From Pseudomonas abyssi (GTDB taxonomy: Bacteria > Pseudomonadota > Gammaproteobacteria > Pseudomonadales > Pseudomonadaceae): DNA of 64,000 bases. A model generated the notes under the pieces. It was not told the DNA's origin. It worked only from the letters and a program-made list of their open reading frames with translations, and made no database searches. The DNA lies in assembly GCF_002307495.1 (NCBI RefSeq), contig NZ_NTMR01000022.1, positions 1 through 64,000 on the forward strand, in the 5' to 3' direction. The number at the start of each line of letters is the position of its first letter. Within the stretch, counting starts at the first letter, position 1. A program made the position numbers and the translations under genes. Shown here in pieces: positions 63,678 through 64,000 of the stretch.

Positions 63678-64000
63678 TCAGGCGCCGCTCGCGGCACCCT
63701 GCAATCCGTCAGGCAGGTGGACCAGGCCCTCAAGGTAGAGCACGGCGTAACCGCTGATCTGCACCCGCTGAGGCCCCACTTCGCAGTACAAATGGCCGCC
63801 GCGCGCCGATGCCTGATAGGCGTGCAGCGTGCGCCGTCCCAGCCGCTCGGCCCAGAGTGGCGCCAGACCGGCGTGAATGGAACCGGTCACCATATCCTCC
63901 AACCCGCCATTGGCTGGCCAGAAATAACGCGAGACAAAATCCACCTCACGTCCGGGCGCCGTCGCCACCACATCTCTGGGTGCCAGACGCGCCAGCACCT
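63678..64000 (-). CDS. PhzF-family isomerase, C-terminal part (runs off the window)
   Basis: The last 107 or so codons of a PhzF-like protein; the 5' part lies beyond 64000. VDFVSRYFWPANGGLEDMVTGSIHAGLAPLWAERLG is the conserved second-half block of PhzF enzymes (F-aPxxGxxEDPVTGSAHxxLxPYW), followed by LYCEVGPQRVQISGYAVLYLEG. Members isomerise or epimerise small ring substrates; PhzF itself acts in phenazine synthesis, but most relatives have other, unknown roles. Confidence 0.85.
   Translation of the reverse strand, partial: VLARLAPRDVVATAPGREVDFVSRYFWPANGGLEDMVTGSIHAGLAPLWAERLGRRTLHAYQASARGGHLYCEVGPQRVQISGYAVLYLEGLVHLPDGLQGAASGA

Overview
The window looks like chromosomal DNA from a gammaproteobacterium of the genus Pseudomonas in the broad sense, possibly a marine or halotolerant Halopseudomonas-type lineage (the lineage is inference). 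The base composition is GC-rich. From about 11 to 34 kb the gene order maeB, SNase-like nuclease, rpmE, priA, argS, SPOR protein, hslVU, DUF971, phaC1ZC2D, phaFI, ubiE-ubiJ-ubiB, hisIE, tatABC, rsmE is the core order I know from P. aeruginosa and P. putida. No rRNA, tRNA or CRISPR was seen.

Region 1 (about 0.1-11.1 kb) is an amide/urea utilisation island. A five-gene urea/short-chain-amide ABC importer (urtABCDE) runs leftward. Rightward run a formamidase (fmdA), an FmdB-type zinc ribbon, a GAF-AAA-Fis sigma-54 activator, the aliphatic amidase amiE and its ClpB-like ATPase partner amiB. The 450-bp divergent gap carries a good sigma-54 -24/-12 promoter facing each way, with a cluster of TGACAWTGTCA palindromes between them. 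That is the layout expected of an enhancer shared by both operons and bound by the linked activator. A 267-bp MITE-like element with 31-bp terminal inverted repeats sits between urtA and urtB.

Region 2 (11-34 kb) is the conserved housekeeping block: malic enzyme, replication restart, tRNA charging, HslUV protease, medium-chain polyhydroxyalkanoate (PHA) synthesis, depolymerisation and granule proteins, ubiquinone synthesis, two histidine steps, Tat export and rRNA methylation. It is interrupted between priA and argS by a 217-bp structured repeat; a second copy lies at 62 kb.

Region 3 (34-54 kb) is accessory and more variable. It holds a PhoD-like phosphatase, a lipoprotein gene broken by a frameshift in a C5 run, an IS30-family transposase remnant, a lipoprotein hydrolase, an autotransporter with a von Willebrand A passenger, a subtilisin-like protein with Glu at the catalytic Asp position, several small membrane and oxidoreductase genes, an SMR transporter, and an HxlR regulator divergent from an SDR gene with twin operator-like palindromes.

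Region 4 (54-64 kb) has a DUF2891 gene overlapping an FMN-dependent glutamate-synthase-like gene tail to tail, a TehA/SLAC1-type channel, and an AraC regulator followed by a coupled pair: acetylpolyamine deacetylase and polyamine-binding protein. It ends with the second structured repeat, NnrU, a MliC/META lipoprotein and a truncated PhzF gene running off the window.
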